From contig NW_026570383.1 in NCBI RefSeq assembly GCF_019649055.1, forward strand, positions 62,001 through 126,000: a stretch of 64,000 nt of DNA. The letters are read 5' to 3'. Of this stretch, positions 11,060 through 21,200 are shown piece by piece. Under the pieces are notes generated by a model. It did no database searches and had not been told where the DNA came from. It saw only the letters and a list, made by a program, of their open reading frames with translations. The position numbers were made by a program, and so were the translations under genes. Position 1 is the first letter of the stretch. Each line of letters opens with the position of its first letter. The DNA comes from Paramacrobiotus metropolitanus. Taxonomy: Eukaryota; Tardigrada; Eutardigrada; Parachela; Macrobiotidae.

Positions 11060-12799
11060 GTGGATAACAGGTCGGATATGGATATCCAGTGGCCTAAACT
11101 ACCAGCCACAATAGGAGAAACTGAGGCGCCGCCACGAAGCGGACCTTACCCAGCTGGATCACCGACCAACATACCGATGCCTAACGAAAAGGCTATCTCA
11201 CCGCTAAGTCGACCTTCGCCAACAGAAGGCAGGTCGACCCGAGCAACAGAAACTCAACCGAAGGTGAAGTCGCCAACAAGTCGACCTGTCGACCTAAAGA
11301 AGAGGTCGCCACTCATGTTCGAACTTGGCGACTCGGGTAGTGGAACCCCACCACCCACGGACGACGTATTTGACACAACACAAGTGTCACGTCCCAGCAG
11401 CCGGGATGGATTCTTCCGAACGCCAGTGGCACCCCACTTGGGTAACCACAGGTACCAAGCAAGCACGCTTGAGTACACGGCACGGAAGTGGATCGCATCC
11501 ACACCTCCAGAAAAGATCGAAGACGTCGATCGACTCCGGAAACGATGCCAGGATTTGATAACACAAATCGTCCTGGCCGACCAAATCGTTAACTCCACGG
11601 AGAATCAGATGTCGCGATCGGAGGACACCCATAAGCTCGAACGGAAGCGATGGGAGAAGGAACTAGCTGAGGCCAACAATGGCATAGCTGCGCAACAGCG
11701 CCGCATTGAACACTTGGAGAGTCATCTCAAGAGGTCCGACAACCCATGTCGGTACGACTTCGAAGAGATCGAACGACTCCGGAGTACACTTGCGACGTCA
11801 GTGGAATCGGTCTTCGAACTGAAGAGACGCCTTGCCACCGTGGAAAAAGACCTGGCTGACACACAAACAGCCTTGGTCGAATCGGAACTGGCAGCAGGGA
11901 CGTTCCACCAACAGTTGAAGCAGGCCAATGAAGAGGCCGAAGTGTACCGGAACGAGGTCGACAGATACATTGTCGAACTCAAGCAGGCCGACGACGAGGT
12001 CGACCGGCAGAAATATCGAATCGAACAACTCGAAAGGGAGATGGAAACTCTCCTGGTCAGGGCAGGACGACAGCTAATGGCTCACTACGGCCAGCAACCT
12101 GCCTCACCTGACCGAAGTAGAGCCATCACCGACCTGGAACAAGCGAACGCCCAATTGGCCGACCAGGTCCACGGACTAAATGATGTGCTGAAGGAAGAAC
12201 AAAGACTCCGAGCACAGCTGGAACACAGCCTGGCAGAAGCCCAGAAAGTGTACGAAGCGCAACAGAACCGCATCGCACACTTGGAAGTCCGCGAAAACGA
12301 CCTGTACAACTACGGTCTGGACGCGGATAAATATATCGCTGACTTAAATCGATATATCGACGAGATGACCACGTATACCGACGACTTGGATACGGAGGTA
12401 CGCTGTCTCCAGGAGGAAACGAAACACTTGGAACAATCCAGGACGGAGCCTCCATCCTACAGGACTTCGATGGCAACGGATTTCCACTTTGAACCGTCGC
12501 AAACAGTCCGAGATATCCTGTGGGACATTAAACCCAAAGAGGAGAAGAAGGAACAGAACTTCTTCGTGGGCGTGGTGACAACTAACCCGCTCATCGGAAC
12601 TCCTCCGCAGCAACAGCCTCTGCCCCACCGTCCAGAACCGGAACGGAATACGTCGACTGCGGCACCACATGTGCCAACGTCAAACGTGCCGACAACGACG
12701 ACGGCCACGTCAGGTACCTACACTAGTACCACGTATGCAACACACATCGATGCATGCGCCAGCGCCCACCACGTCCCACCCGAATGGACTAGCGCCTAA
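11060..12799 (+). CDS. gag: Gag-like coiled-coil region
   Basis: This is a 579-residue frame whose open reading extends upstream of the first ATG to about 10799, so the ATG at 11060 is probably internal. Residues 1-130 are Pro/Ser/Thr-rich. Residues about 150-470 are strongly heptad-like, with many Leu at a/d spacing and Glu, Lys, Arg and Gln elsewhere (for example DLADTQTALVESELAAG and YIVELKQADDEVDRQKYRI). The last part is Pro/Thr-rich. This is unusually long coiled coil for a Gag and could drive particle assembly. It overlaps the next ORF (12669-12799), where the same low-complexity Pro/Thr text appears to pass into the +1 frame near 12730-12760. No similarity to a named protein was recognised. 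Confidence 0.6.
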   Translation: MDNRSDMDIQWPKLPATIGETEAPPRSGPYPAGSPTNIPMPNEKAISPLSRPSPTEGRSTRATETQPKVKSPTSRPVDLKKRSPLMFELGDSGSGTPPPTDDVFDTTQVSRPSSRDGFFRTPVAPHLGNHRYQASTLEYTARKWIASTPPEKIEDVDRLRKRCQDLITQIVLADQIVNSTENQMSRSEDTHKLERKRWEKELAEANNGIAAQQRRIEHLESHLKRSDNPCRYDFEEIERLRSTLATSVESVFELKRRLATVEKDLADTQTALVESELAAGTFHQQLKQANEEAEVYRNEVDRYIVELKQADDEVDRQKYRIEQLEREMETLLVRAGRQLMAHYGQQPASPDRSRAITDLEQANAQLADQVHGLNDVLKEEQRLRAQLEHSLAEAQKVYEAQQNRIAHLEVRENDLYNYGLDADKYIADLNRYIDEMTTYTDDLDTEVRCLQEETKHLEQSRTEPPSYRTSMATDFHFEPSQTVRDILWDIKPKEEKKEQNFFVGVVTTNPLIGTPPQQQPLPHRPEPERNTSTAAPHVPTSNVPTTTTATSGTYTSTTYATHIDACASAHHVPPEWTSA

Positions 12800-13583
12800 T
12801 CAATGGGGCGCAGGACGGCGACTGGGAGAGCGAACAAGCTCACATCCCAACATGGATGACTTCGGTCGCTTGACGATAAGCGACTCCGACTATCGGCGTG
12901 AACGAGCTAGGTCATACAATAACGACCTACCTCCAGGAGGACGAAGCGGACAACCGAATCCGGAACGCCCTAACGCCGATTACCCACAAGACTCGCAGAA
13001 CGTGCCTCGGTTCCGACCAACAGAAGGTCGGGCACCACCGAGAAGGCCGTTCAGAAGTCAGCACGGAAGGGTGAACGACCTTCCACCGGGATTCTACCAA
13101 CAGCCACAACGGCCTCCACGAGCACCAGCTCCTCAGCCGGAACCGTACCCGGCTGGATACCCAGACCAACAAGGTCGGGCATACCCAGACCAACAAGGTC
13201 GAGGATATCCACAACAACAGAATTATGGATATCCGGAGCAACAGAACCAGTATTACCCAGACCAACAAGGTCGGGGATACCATGCGGAACAAGGTTGGGA
13301 AGCAAACCCTCCCCCACCACCCTATGCCGCGGACGCCCAACAAGCGGCTACCCGGGCATTCCAGGAAACAATGATACGCGTATGTGCCCGCGGACGCACA
13401 CAGAAGCTACCGGAATTCGATGGGGACCATAACAAACTTGAAGGATGGTTAAAACAAATCCGTCGATTCTACGCGGAAGCACAGGAATGGCATGAATCGG
13501 ACCACACGTTCATGACCGACCTCATCTCACGACTTGAAGGCCAAGCCGCCCAATGGCACCGGGACACAGCCGGGCGAACCTGA
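12669..13583 (+). CDS. gag: Gag: linker and N-terminal part of the capsid domain
   Basis: The first roughly 35 codons are probably not used because they overlap the previous ORF in another frame. The body is Pro/Gln/Tyr-rich, with a short tandem repeat PDQQGR(A/G)YP around 13160-13280 produced by GACCAACAAGGTC hairpin-like DNA. The C-terminal 60 residues match the start of a Retrotrans_gag capsid domain: LPEFDGDHNKLEGWLKQIR followed by a LISRLEGQAAQW segment. The family's next helix (W..FEERF) is found in the +1 frame at 13590 on, so the domain is cut by a frame change near 13565-13580. The stop at 13581-13583 is therefore probably a lesion or a recoding site. Confidence 0.6.
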   Translation: MCQRQTCRQRRRPRQVPTLVPRMQHTSMHAPAPTTSHPNGLAPNQWGAGRRLGERTSSHPNMDDFGRLTISDSDYRRERARSYNNDLPPGGRSGQPNPERPNADYPQDSQNVPRFRPTEGRAPPRRPFRSQHGRVNDLPPGFYQQPQRPPRAPAPQPEPYPAGYPDQQGRAYPDQQGRGYPQQQNYGYPEQQNQYYPDQQGRGYHAEQGWEANPPPPPYAADAQQAATRAFQETMIRVCARGRTQKLPEFDGDHNKLEGWLKQIRRFYAEAQEWHESDHTFMTDLISRLEGQAAQWHRDTAGRT

Positions 13584-14216
13584 CGGAGGATGGCCAGTCA
13601 ACGTGTGGTTGACTAAATTCGAAGAGCGGTTCGGAGATAAGAACAAGGAAATTAACGCCGTAACCGCCATGGCCAAACGAAAGTACCGTTTCGGACAAGA
13701 GACGCCGGAACAGTACTATGACGCCATGATGAACATCAAGTCCCGATGTGACACCATCACGGACCAGATGGCACTTTTCCATCTGAAAGACAACATTCAC
13801 GAACCCAAGCTACGAGAAGCCTTGGAGATCCGTATGCCGGCGACTCCGGTAGAACTGCGTGACTACATACGCCAGTTCGTGAACGGAAAGGAGATGTACG
13901 ATGTGGTGAAGGGATCACGGGATACAGACTATGCCCGGGTCCGAGCAACAACGCCGACACCAGCTCCTTTACCGCAGGCACCAGTACAAACAGTGTACCA
14001 GCCGTACATGATGCCGGGATACCAAAGCCCATCGGCAACATACGTGCAACCGACCACACCGATGACGCCACCAGCGCAAATGATGCCGGTCCAGCAACCG
14101 ACCTGGGCAGGAGTGGCGGCTGTCAACTTGGCAGCACCTCAACCAGCAGCCGGAGCCCCAGTAAACAACTACGGAGGCCCAAGTTCTGGCTCTGGAGGTA
14201 ACCAGAATAACCAAAT
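13534..14216 (+). CDS. gag: Gag: C-terminal part of the capsid domain and Pro/Gln linker
   Basis: After about 13590 this frame continues the capsid domain: VWLTKFEERFGDKN, then KRKYRFGQETPEQYYDAMM, typical of the second half of Retrotrans_gag (Q..S/T.EEYY..F/M..L). From about residue 120 it becomes Pro/Gln/Ala-rich. Beyond about 14216 this frame stays open to 14715 but reads as compositionally random text; the recognisable continuation (GYNQNPNQGYSAYGQNP) is in the -1 frame, so the biologically meaningful part ends near 14216. Confidence 0.6.
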
Positions 14217-14723
14217 TCTGGCTATAACCAAAACCCAAACCAGGGATACTCCGCATACGGGCAGAATCCGACACAAGGATTCGGCGGCGGAGGCTATGGT
14301 CGCGGGAAGGGACGTGGCGGCGGAAATCGCGGTCGCGGTAACTTCCCCAACCGCGGAGGCGGGAATCAACAGAATAATCGACCTCCCCAAGCACAACAGA
14401 GTGCTCGGCAATTTACGACTTACGCGGATAAGATGGAACAACTATTCCTCCAATGGACGCTGGCGGACAGCTTTTCTTGCAACTTCTGCAAGTTCAACAA
14501 CCATGCTCAGGCACGCTGCGCGTTCATCGGCACTCGGGTGCAGGACAACCCGAATCGCCGCTGGTACGGCGGCTCAGGAAGTGGGTCGGGCGGAAATCGC
14601 AGATACGTGGAGGTCAACAGGATCTCCGGAACAGCGGCAACAGTTACCGCCACACCAGCCTTTGGCGCACCGTCACCCAACAATGGGCCGGCTCGGGAAA
14701 CCTCGAAACGCCTAGGTCGATGA
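14214..14723 (+). CDS. gag: Gag nucleocapsid region: RGG box and CCHC zinc knuckle
   Basis: Read in the frame that includes the ATG at 14433, this segment begins with Tyr/Asn/Gln repeats, continues with a Gly/Arg-rich box (GYGRGKGRGGGNRGRG) and then has CNFCKFNNHAQARC, an exact C-x2-C-x4-H-x4-C retroviral zinc knuckle (about 14481-14522). These are the expected RNA-binding elements of a nucleocapsid. The frame ends at TGA 14721. There is no ATG at its beginning: it is entered from the capsid frame by a -1 change at about 14209-14217. Confidence 0.65.
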   Translation, partial: NSGYNQNPNQGYSAYGQNPTQGFGGGGYGRGKGRGGGNRGRGNFPNRGGGNQQNNRPPQAQQSARQFTTYADKMEQLFLQWTLADSFSCNFCKFNNHAQARCAFIGTRVQDNPNRRWYGGSGSGSGGNRRYVEVNRISGTAATVTATPAFGAPSPNNGPARETSKRLGR

Positions 14724-14846
14724 GCCCCGGTGACTCATTCGACCTGCGACATCACAACCACCGGACAAGGATAACCCTACTAACCAACTGCACTTTAACG
14801 GGGAGAATCGCCCATACCCACAACAGAAGGGGAAGTCATCCAACGG

Positions 14847-15164
14847 ATGGATGCCTTGGTCAGACAACTAGGTCTGGACCATAACAGCACGGAAGAACAG
14901 TTTGTGAACGCATTGTCGGCTCTAACAGAAGAAGCCGCAATAGCCAGGACAATGGCAGAACGACTTGGGATTTCTGTCAACAATGGCAAAATCGAGATCC
15001 GGACCGGAACGCAACGAATGCCCGACACAGCATCAACTTGGCGTTGGAACGTCGGAGGCCGGAACGCAGGATTCGAACGGCCGACCCAATACCTCAACTT
15101 GGCATTGGTACGTCGGAGGTCGGAACGCAAGAAATGCCCGACCTACGCAGCACAAACAATGTGA
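14847..15164 (+). CDS. Segment between gag and protease, unrecognised
   Basis: The frame is open from about 14799 (after TAA 14796) and begins in earnest with TEGEVIQRMDALVRQLGLD, likely helical and acidic. It lies between the gag stop and the protease. From 15006 onward it runs into a local tandem repeat that moves the reading frame into that of protease and pol. The function is unknown; it may be the N-terminal end of the pol polyprotein. Confidence 0.4.
   Translation: MDALVRQLGLDHNSTEEQFVNALSALTEEAAIARTMAERLGISVNNGKIEIRTGTQRMPDTASTWRWNVGGRNAGFERPTQYLNLALVRRRSERKKCPTYAAQTM
15006..15135 (+). repeat. Tandem repeat of 55 and 61 bp at the gag-pol junction
   Basis: GGAACGCA recurs at 15006, 15061 and 15122. 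The two complete intervals share CTCAACTTGGC(G/A)TTGG, and GAATGCCCGAC-like text flanks both ends. Period lengths 55 and 61 are each 1 mod 3; together they move frame 0 upstream into frame 2, used by protease and pol downstream. Confidence 0.75.
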
Positions 15165-15889
15165 CTGCGCCGCCCGCCACAGAAAGTGACGCAGGACGGA
15201 CCGGCCACGGAAGTTGGACCGGATTGCCGGTGAGAAGAAACTCAACCGAGCAGCCCAGACAAGGGCCAAGACGCGGAGGACCGGGACGCCGATTCACGCA
15301 AAGGGGCAACAGAAACTTCCCCAATGTATCATCCGGACGCGCAACGGATAGATACGCTGCAACAATGGCAGCTATCGACCTCACCGAAGAATCGGAAGGA
15401 GAAGTCGAAATATGGGAAACATTCCTCTGGAAGCACAGGCACCCGCTCACTGGCTGCAGCAGGAGACGGACCTCTCAGCAACAACCTCAACCGGCTAGAA
15501 CAGTAGCCGGATCTCGGACGTTCGTCAACCTCGACTACATGTGGTCGCAAGTGAGGCCAGCGGAAACCTCGATGGAAGAACGGATACGAGAACAAACACG
15601 ACGGTTCGAAATTCCCACCGACGTGCTGGAGGACGGAGTAGCTAACCGACCTCAAGTACATGAAGTGGCCGTAACCGAAGTGCAACCGATTCAAGGCACG
15701 CTGACGCCAACAGAAGACGGATCAGCTTCCTTAATTCCCGTCACACCGACAGTACGGGAAGTGACCTTCAAAAAAGGGACTCACAAAAAACCGAAGACGG
15801 TCAGAGCCTGGACACACGCAATCCAGATCGGACTGACGCCCACAATGGCGATGCTCGACACTGGAGCTGAGACTTCGCTGATCGAATAA
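15038..15889 (+). CDS. pol: Pol: N-terminal half of the aspartic protease and preceding linker
   Basis: There is no ATG at the beginning; the frame is entered from upstream. The last 60 residues carry a retropepsin start: a lead-in strand, then MLDTGAETSLIE with the catalytic D-T-G-A at 15857-15868. A TAA at 15887-15889 stops the frame right after LIE, but the same frame continues after it with the rest of the protease (RILGVGG..., LLGCDYL). The protease is therefore interrupted by one isolated in-frame stop. Retropepsins act as dimers and process Gag-Pol; without readthrough, this copy cannot make one. Confidence 0.7.
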   Translation: MALERRRPERRIRTADPIPQLGIGTSEVGTQEMPDLRSTNNVTAPPATESDAGRTGHGSWTGLPVRRNSTEQPRQGPRRGGPGRRFTQRGNRNFPNVSSGRATDRYAATMAAIDLTEESEGEVEIWETFLWKHRHPLTGCSRRRTSQQQPQPARTVAGSRTFVNLDYMWSQVRPAETSMEERIREQTRRFEIPTDVLEDGVANRPQVHEVAVTEVQPIQGTLTPTEDGSASLIPVTPTVREVTFKKGTHKKPKTVRAWTHAIQIGLTPTMAMLDTGAETSLIE

Positions 15890-15916
15890 CGATTTTGCGA
15901 ACAAAACGACCTGCCA

Positions 15917-18169
15917 ATGCAACCTCTTGGCCATTACACTCGGATACTTGGCGTAGGCGGACAAGTTGCCTTCACCGTAACCCACTGTTGCACCGTACCG
16001 GTAACGCTACAGGGATTTACGAGCCATCATACATTCCACGTTCAACCGAACAACGCGGATATCCCAGTGTTACTTGGATGTGATTACCTTCATTCCAAGT
16101 TCACCTTCGTGTTAACGCCCATTCCTAATCCGGAACGACCTGGAGGAATGACGGTAGTGCAGTCTATCCCGATACCAGAGGCATCGGGCACGGTAACAAC
16201 TGAAGCAAGGATAAGTCGGCTTGGCCAGCCGACGGAATCTCCGCCCAGCATCTGTCGTGACTGCCGGGATACTAACCGGACTCTGATCGAGGAAATGCAG
16301 CTGCACAACGCCATCGAAGCGTACGAAGAAAGGATACGAACTGGAAAACTACGTCCGAAGAAACGTATACTGAAGACGGTAGTAAAGTCTATCCCGATAC
16401 CAGAGGCATCCGCAACGGAAGCGGATGCCATCTTAGAAGTCCAACAAAAGTACCGGACTTGGTTTACGGGAATACAACACTTTCTCGACCGACGGACGTT
16501 GGAGATGTTGGCCACTCTGCAACAGAACGGAGCGGTGACTACGGACCAGATACAGGAAGCACAACGGACATGCGAACCTGTATTAGCTCTCGCCGAAGAC
16601 ATCGACGATGAAGCTTGGGAATGGGAAGACGAACGAGTCCCAATTCACCGGCAGTACATGGAATACGGACTTCCAGTACCACGCCCTCTGGAGATACCCT
16701 GCCAAGAACTAGGCGGAGCACTCTTCAGTTACATGCGACAAGTACAGTTGTACGGAGAATCGACCACAACTGCGTTTTGGAAACGGTACGGCGAGGACAC
16801 CTCAATAACAAGGAAGATCCCCGACCCGTTACCGCCAATCACGGAACACTTTCCGAAGGAAGTCAAATTCGTCAACGACCTGAAGAAGCCAACTGAGCAC
16901 ACGCAAATTGGCGAAACTGACCGACCTGATCGCTGCATAATTTGCAACGATAATATTGATGGAGTCGTCCGGACGCTGAAGACTCACCATGACTTGACTT
17001 GGATTGACGGCAGACCGTCGTCACCAGCCCCTCCGCAACCAGAACGGAAGGTAAACTCAAGCCGGAAGACCAAGTCGGTAGTTAACCAATGGCTGAGCAA
17101 CATAAGCTCACAGCCATCCGACCTGGAGAAACAGGACGAAGAGAGTCGACCGACCCAACCGAAGGAAACGGCCGACCAGGGTGCACCGACCACGGAAGTC
17201 GGAGAAGGTGGTGCGCCACCGACCACAGAAGTCGGACATGGCAACACACCTGACGCTAACCCTGAAGACGAGCAAGAATCCGAGGAATATAACTCGGACG
17301 TCTCGGACGTACAAAGTTCGAGCGATTCACCGGACACAGACTCCGATAACCAACCTTCGGAAGAATCCGAGGAAGAGGATGATGATGAGGAATTCGACCC
17401 GTCAGTACGAAACTGCAGGTCAGATAAACCGCGGAATGACGACTCGGACGACTCATCCGAGGAGGACGAAGAACCGACCTACGACGTCCGGCTGACAAAA
17501 GCCTTGCGGTCCGTCATCCATACTGAATTCATAGTCGACCTTCCCCCGGAACAAACCGGACAGGAAAAGCCAGTCGATGTCGAACAACAAGCGGAACTTG
17601 AACAACTTCAAATTTTACGGGAATTTGGAGGAGGCCAACCGGAGGAACACGACCTCCGACCTCCAACCATAGTAGTCCAGCAGCTGTCAACCGAACAACC
17701 GACCTCGGTTAACTTAACTGACCAACAGAAGTCGGAGCAGCCGCGCCCACAGAAGGTCCGGATTGCAAAAGTTAACTCGATTACGGAGTTGAACTTGGGC
17801 AACAAGCACCCACAAGTTCATCATCTAGCACTGGACCCGTTCATCGACTCGAAGCCGCTAGACCGACAGGTGGTCTTTAACAGCGAGCGAGTCTCTCTCC
17901 CACCTTACTCAACGTGTTCTATCAAGGTACGGACGGCCAAACCAATGGACCCGATGAGACCCATCTACTTCTACACTTTACGGCGGAAGCACCGACCTAT
18001 CCGACCGATAGAAGCAAAAATTGAGATCCGACCTCAGATAGACACGGCCTGGATAAACATCCAGAACATGACTCACCTACCGCGAATATTGAAGAAAGGC
18101 ATAAAACTCGGCCATATGCAATACAGCGACATGTTCGAACCGGACATCGACAACCAATACGTCGAATAG
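15917..18169 (+). CDS. pol: Pol: C-terminal half of protease, long linker, acidic region
   Basis: This frame is the same as that of 15038-15889, resuming after its TAA. Residues 1-60 complete the retropepsin: RILGVGG flap-side strand and the VLLGCDYL motif (equivalent to the usual ILGxDFL). Then follows a roughly 350-residue linker containing two copies of SIPIPEAS (16162 and 16387) and a Cys/His cluster CIICN...KTHHD (about 16940-16990). Residues about 420-530 include two PTTEVG units and a strongly acidic Asp/Glu/Ser tract. The end has a beta-rich block that resembles the domain before RT in the next frame. It ends at TAG 18167-18169, with the frame open again directly after. Confidence 0.65.
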   Translation: MQPLGHYTRILGVGGQVAFTVTHCCTVPVTLQGFTSHHTFHVQPNNADIPVLLGCDYLHSKFTFVLTPIPNPERPGGMTVVQSIPIPEASGTVTTEARISRLGQPTESPPSICRDCRDTNRTLIEEMQLHNAIEAYEERIRTGKLRPKKRILKTVVKSIPIPEASATEADAILEVQQKYRTWFTGIQHFLDRRTLEMLATLQQNGAVTTDQIQEAQRTCEPVLALAEDIDDEAWEWEDERVPIHRQYMEYGLPVPRPLEIPCQELGGALFSYMRQVQLYGESTTTAFWKRYGEDTSITRKIPDPLPPITEHFPKEVKFVNDLKKPTEHTQIGETDRPDRCIICNDNIDGVVRTLKTHHDLTWIDGRPSSPAPPQPERKVNSSRKTKSVVNQWLSNISSQPSDLEKQDEESRPTQPKETADQGAPTTEVGEGGAPPTTEVGHGNTPDANPEDEQESEEYNSDVSDVQSSSDSPDTDSDNQPSEESEEEDDDEEFDPSVRNCRSDKPRNDDSDDSSEEDEEPTYDVRLTKALRSVIHTEFIVDLPPEQTGQEKPVDVEQQAELEQLQILREFGGGQPEEHDLRPPTIVVQQLSTEQPTSVNLTDQQKSEQPRPQKVRIAKVNSITELNLGNKHPQVHHLALDPFIDSKPLDRQVVFNSERVSLPPYSTCSIKVRTAKPMDPMRPIYFYTLRRKHRPIRPIEAKIEIRPQIDTAWINIQNMTHLPRILKKGIKLGHMQYSDMFEPDIDNQYVE

Positions 18170-18274
18170 GAACTTCCACTTGGGATTGCCAAAACCTGGC
18201 CACCCAAGCCGGAACCAAAGCCATCGCCGAAATTTGAAATCTTCGAGGCGACAGGAGTCAGAGCTCAACGGAAA

Positions 18275-21200
18275 GTGAAACTCCTACCTCGGGCGATAAC
18301 CCAAGTGCACGTCGTAATGGATGTTGCAGTAGCCACCGGACAGAAACTCATGTACCTTGGTGGATCCGACCCCCAACGAGACGGAGTCGAAATGATGGAT
18401 GGCGTAACTAAACATGATGGGAGACGATTTACCATCATGGTAGCCAACCACACTCACCGTGAGGTCACCTTACGAAAAGGTGCCCCCATGGGTCGAGTCG
18501 AACCGTTCCAAATGATGACGGACGACCAGAGAGTTGAAGAAGCGAGAATACGCTCAGCTCAGGTAGAGGAAGAAGACGCGGAATCCCAGGAAGAGCGACG
18601 AAGAATCATCGACTCCATGAACTTCGGTAAGAACTTAACCGATGAGCAACTTGCCCAACTCAAGGCAGTTGCCTGGGAGTACCGAACCGTCTTCCCGACC
18701 TCGAAGAAACCATACGGAGATGTCAAAGGTGTAACACACACCATCGACGTCCAAGGTGCACAGCCGATTAAGATGAACCCCACCAGAACAAGCTGGAAAG
18801 GAAGGGAGTTCATCCAAAAACACGTGCAGGAAATGCTCGACCAAGGAGTCATCGAACCTTCATCGGCTGCATGGAGCTTCCCCGTCGTCTTAGCCGCGAA
18901 ACGGAACGGAGACGGCACGGTTGGAACTCGTTTCTGCATCAACTACATAAAGTTGAATGCAGTAACAAAGAAGAATAATTACCCGTTACCGAACCCGGAC
19001 GAGCTACTGGACCAGTGCGCCGGAATGGAGTACTACGGTAAAGTAGATTGTCAGTCCGGATTTTGGCAAATTCCCATGGATGAAAATTCCAAAGACTATA
19101 CCACCTTCGTAACACCGGAGGGGATGTGGAGATTTAACCGTATGCCATTTGGAGTCTGCAACGGACCAGCGACCTTCCAGATGCATATGGATAAGATCAC
19201 GGCATCAGCCCGGAAGAAAGGCGTGTTCGCATACATTGACGACATCATCTTCTTCGGTAAAACTTTCGAAGATTTCGTCGAGGCTTTCCGAGCGACCCTC
19301 GAATGCCTCAGAGATGCCGGATTTACCATTAAGCCCTCCAAATGCGAGGTCGGAACGGATAAAATGCTGTTCCTCGGACACGTCCTTAGCAAAGACGGAG
19401 TCCAAACCGACGATGAAAAAGTCGCAGCCATAGCTCAACATGACTACCCGAAGACGGAACGCCAACTGAGGTCGTTCCTGGGATTGGCTAACTACTACCG
19501 TAAGTTCATCCGAGGATACGCCCAGAAGACATCGAAGATGTACGAGCTCCTACGGAAGGACCAAAACATCAAAAAGGATTGGACGGAGGCCCACACGGCC
19601 GAGTTCAACGAAATTAAGAAGGCGTTAACAGAAGCGCCGGTACTGGCAAAGTTCGACCCGACGAAAGAAACCGTCATTGAATGTGACGCAAGCGGAGCCG
19701 GACTTGGCGCGGTGTTATCCCAGGACGGACATCCGATCGCCTACGCCAGCAGAGTCTTACACGGACCTGAACTCAACTATGGAGTCACAGAATGGGAATG
19801 TTTGGCCGTGGTATGGGCAGTGCAAAAATTTAAGCACTACATCGACCATGGACCTTTCACCGTACAAACGGATCATCGAGCATTGCAGAATCTGCTCAGA
19901 TGCGAGTCAAACCGACCTGGCATCAACCCTCGACTAACACGATGGGCACTGGCTCTACAAGGACGGGACATAACCATCAAGTATAAGCCAGGAGTTTTCT
20001 GCGACAATGCGGACGCCTTGTCGAGGTGGCCACTCGAACGGAGTGATGACAAAGATCCACACGAAGAGTTGGATCAGGTGCCTAACTTCGAGGACTTTAA
20101 GGACGAAATTAAAGTCTGCACCATACGGACCTTACGACGTCTAAAGGATAATGCATACAAGAAAAAGAAGAGGGATGAGAAGGAACCACCGGAAATTCCA
20201 CTTCCACCACCTCTTCCCGGATGTAAAGTCATTTCGGACTGGGATGACCTAAGTACCACAGAAGTACGGGTCGTCAACGTACCAGCTCCGAAGACGTCGG
20301 ACCTCAACATATTGGAACCGACCATCCGGACCGCAAACACAGCGGAAGAGTCGGACGAGTTGAGCCCACATGGCGAGACACTCGTACCGCCCGTGTCAAC
20401 AAACGCGGAATTGCGCAAAGCACAGCTGCGAGACCCGCACTTACGGAAAATCATCGATGAACTGGAGAACCTGGATAAACTCGACTACAAGTCGAAGTAC
20501 ACCGAGCACTACCAGATGGCTCAAGGACTCCTGTATCGATTGAAGGTAATAAACGACAAGCTGGAACGATGCTTCGTCGTACCTCTCATCATGCGAACCA
20601 ACATCATACGTTCGCTACATGATGGGAAAACCGGAAACCACTTCGGACGCGATAAAACCGTAGAAGCATTGAAGTTGCGCTACTACTGGGAACGGATGTC
20701 AACCGACGTGTTCGAATACATTCGGAAATGCCGACAGTGCATTTTGGCCAACAAGGTCCGACGTCCCCCACCGGGTAAACTCCAGAAGATGGAGGTTGGT
20801 GAAGCTTGGTATCGCATCTACGCGGACTTCAAGGGACCTTTACCTCGAACGCAGACGAAAGGATACCAATACATCGCAGTGGTAACCGACCAGCTGACGA
20901 AGTTCACCATCGCCCGGGCAACCAAAACGAACACCGCGAAGGAATTTGAAAAGTTCTTTGTGGAAGATGTCCTGCTGAGGTACGGAATGCCAACCTTTAT
21001 CCACTCGGACCGAGGGACGCACTTTACGGCGAAAACATTCGCTAAAGTTGCGAGGATTTTCGGCATCCAACATACGCTTGGAACAGCCTATCATCCGGAA
21101 GGTCAAGGACAAGTCAAACGGCAAATGCAGACGATATGGGACGGAATACGAAAGTTCTGCAATATAAAGGACGGACACCGTTGGCACAGAGCCGTACCAT

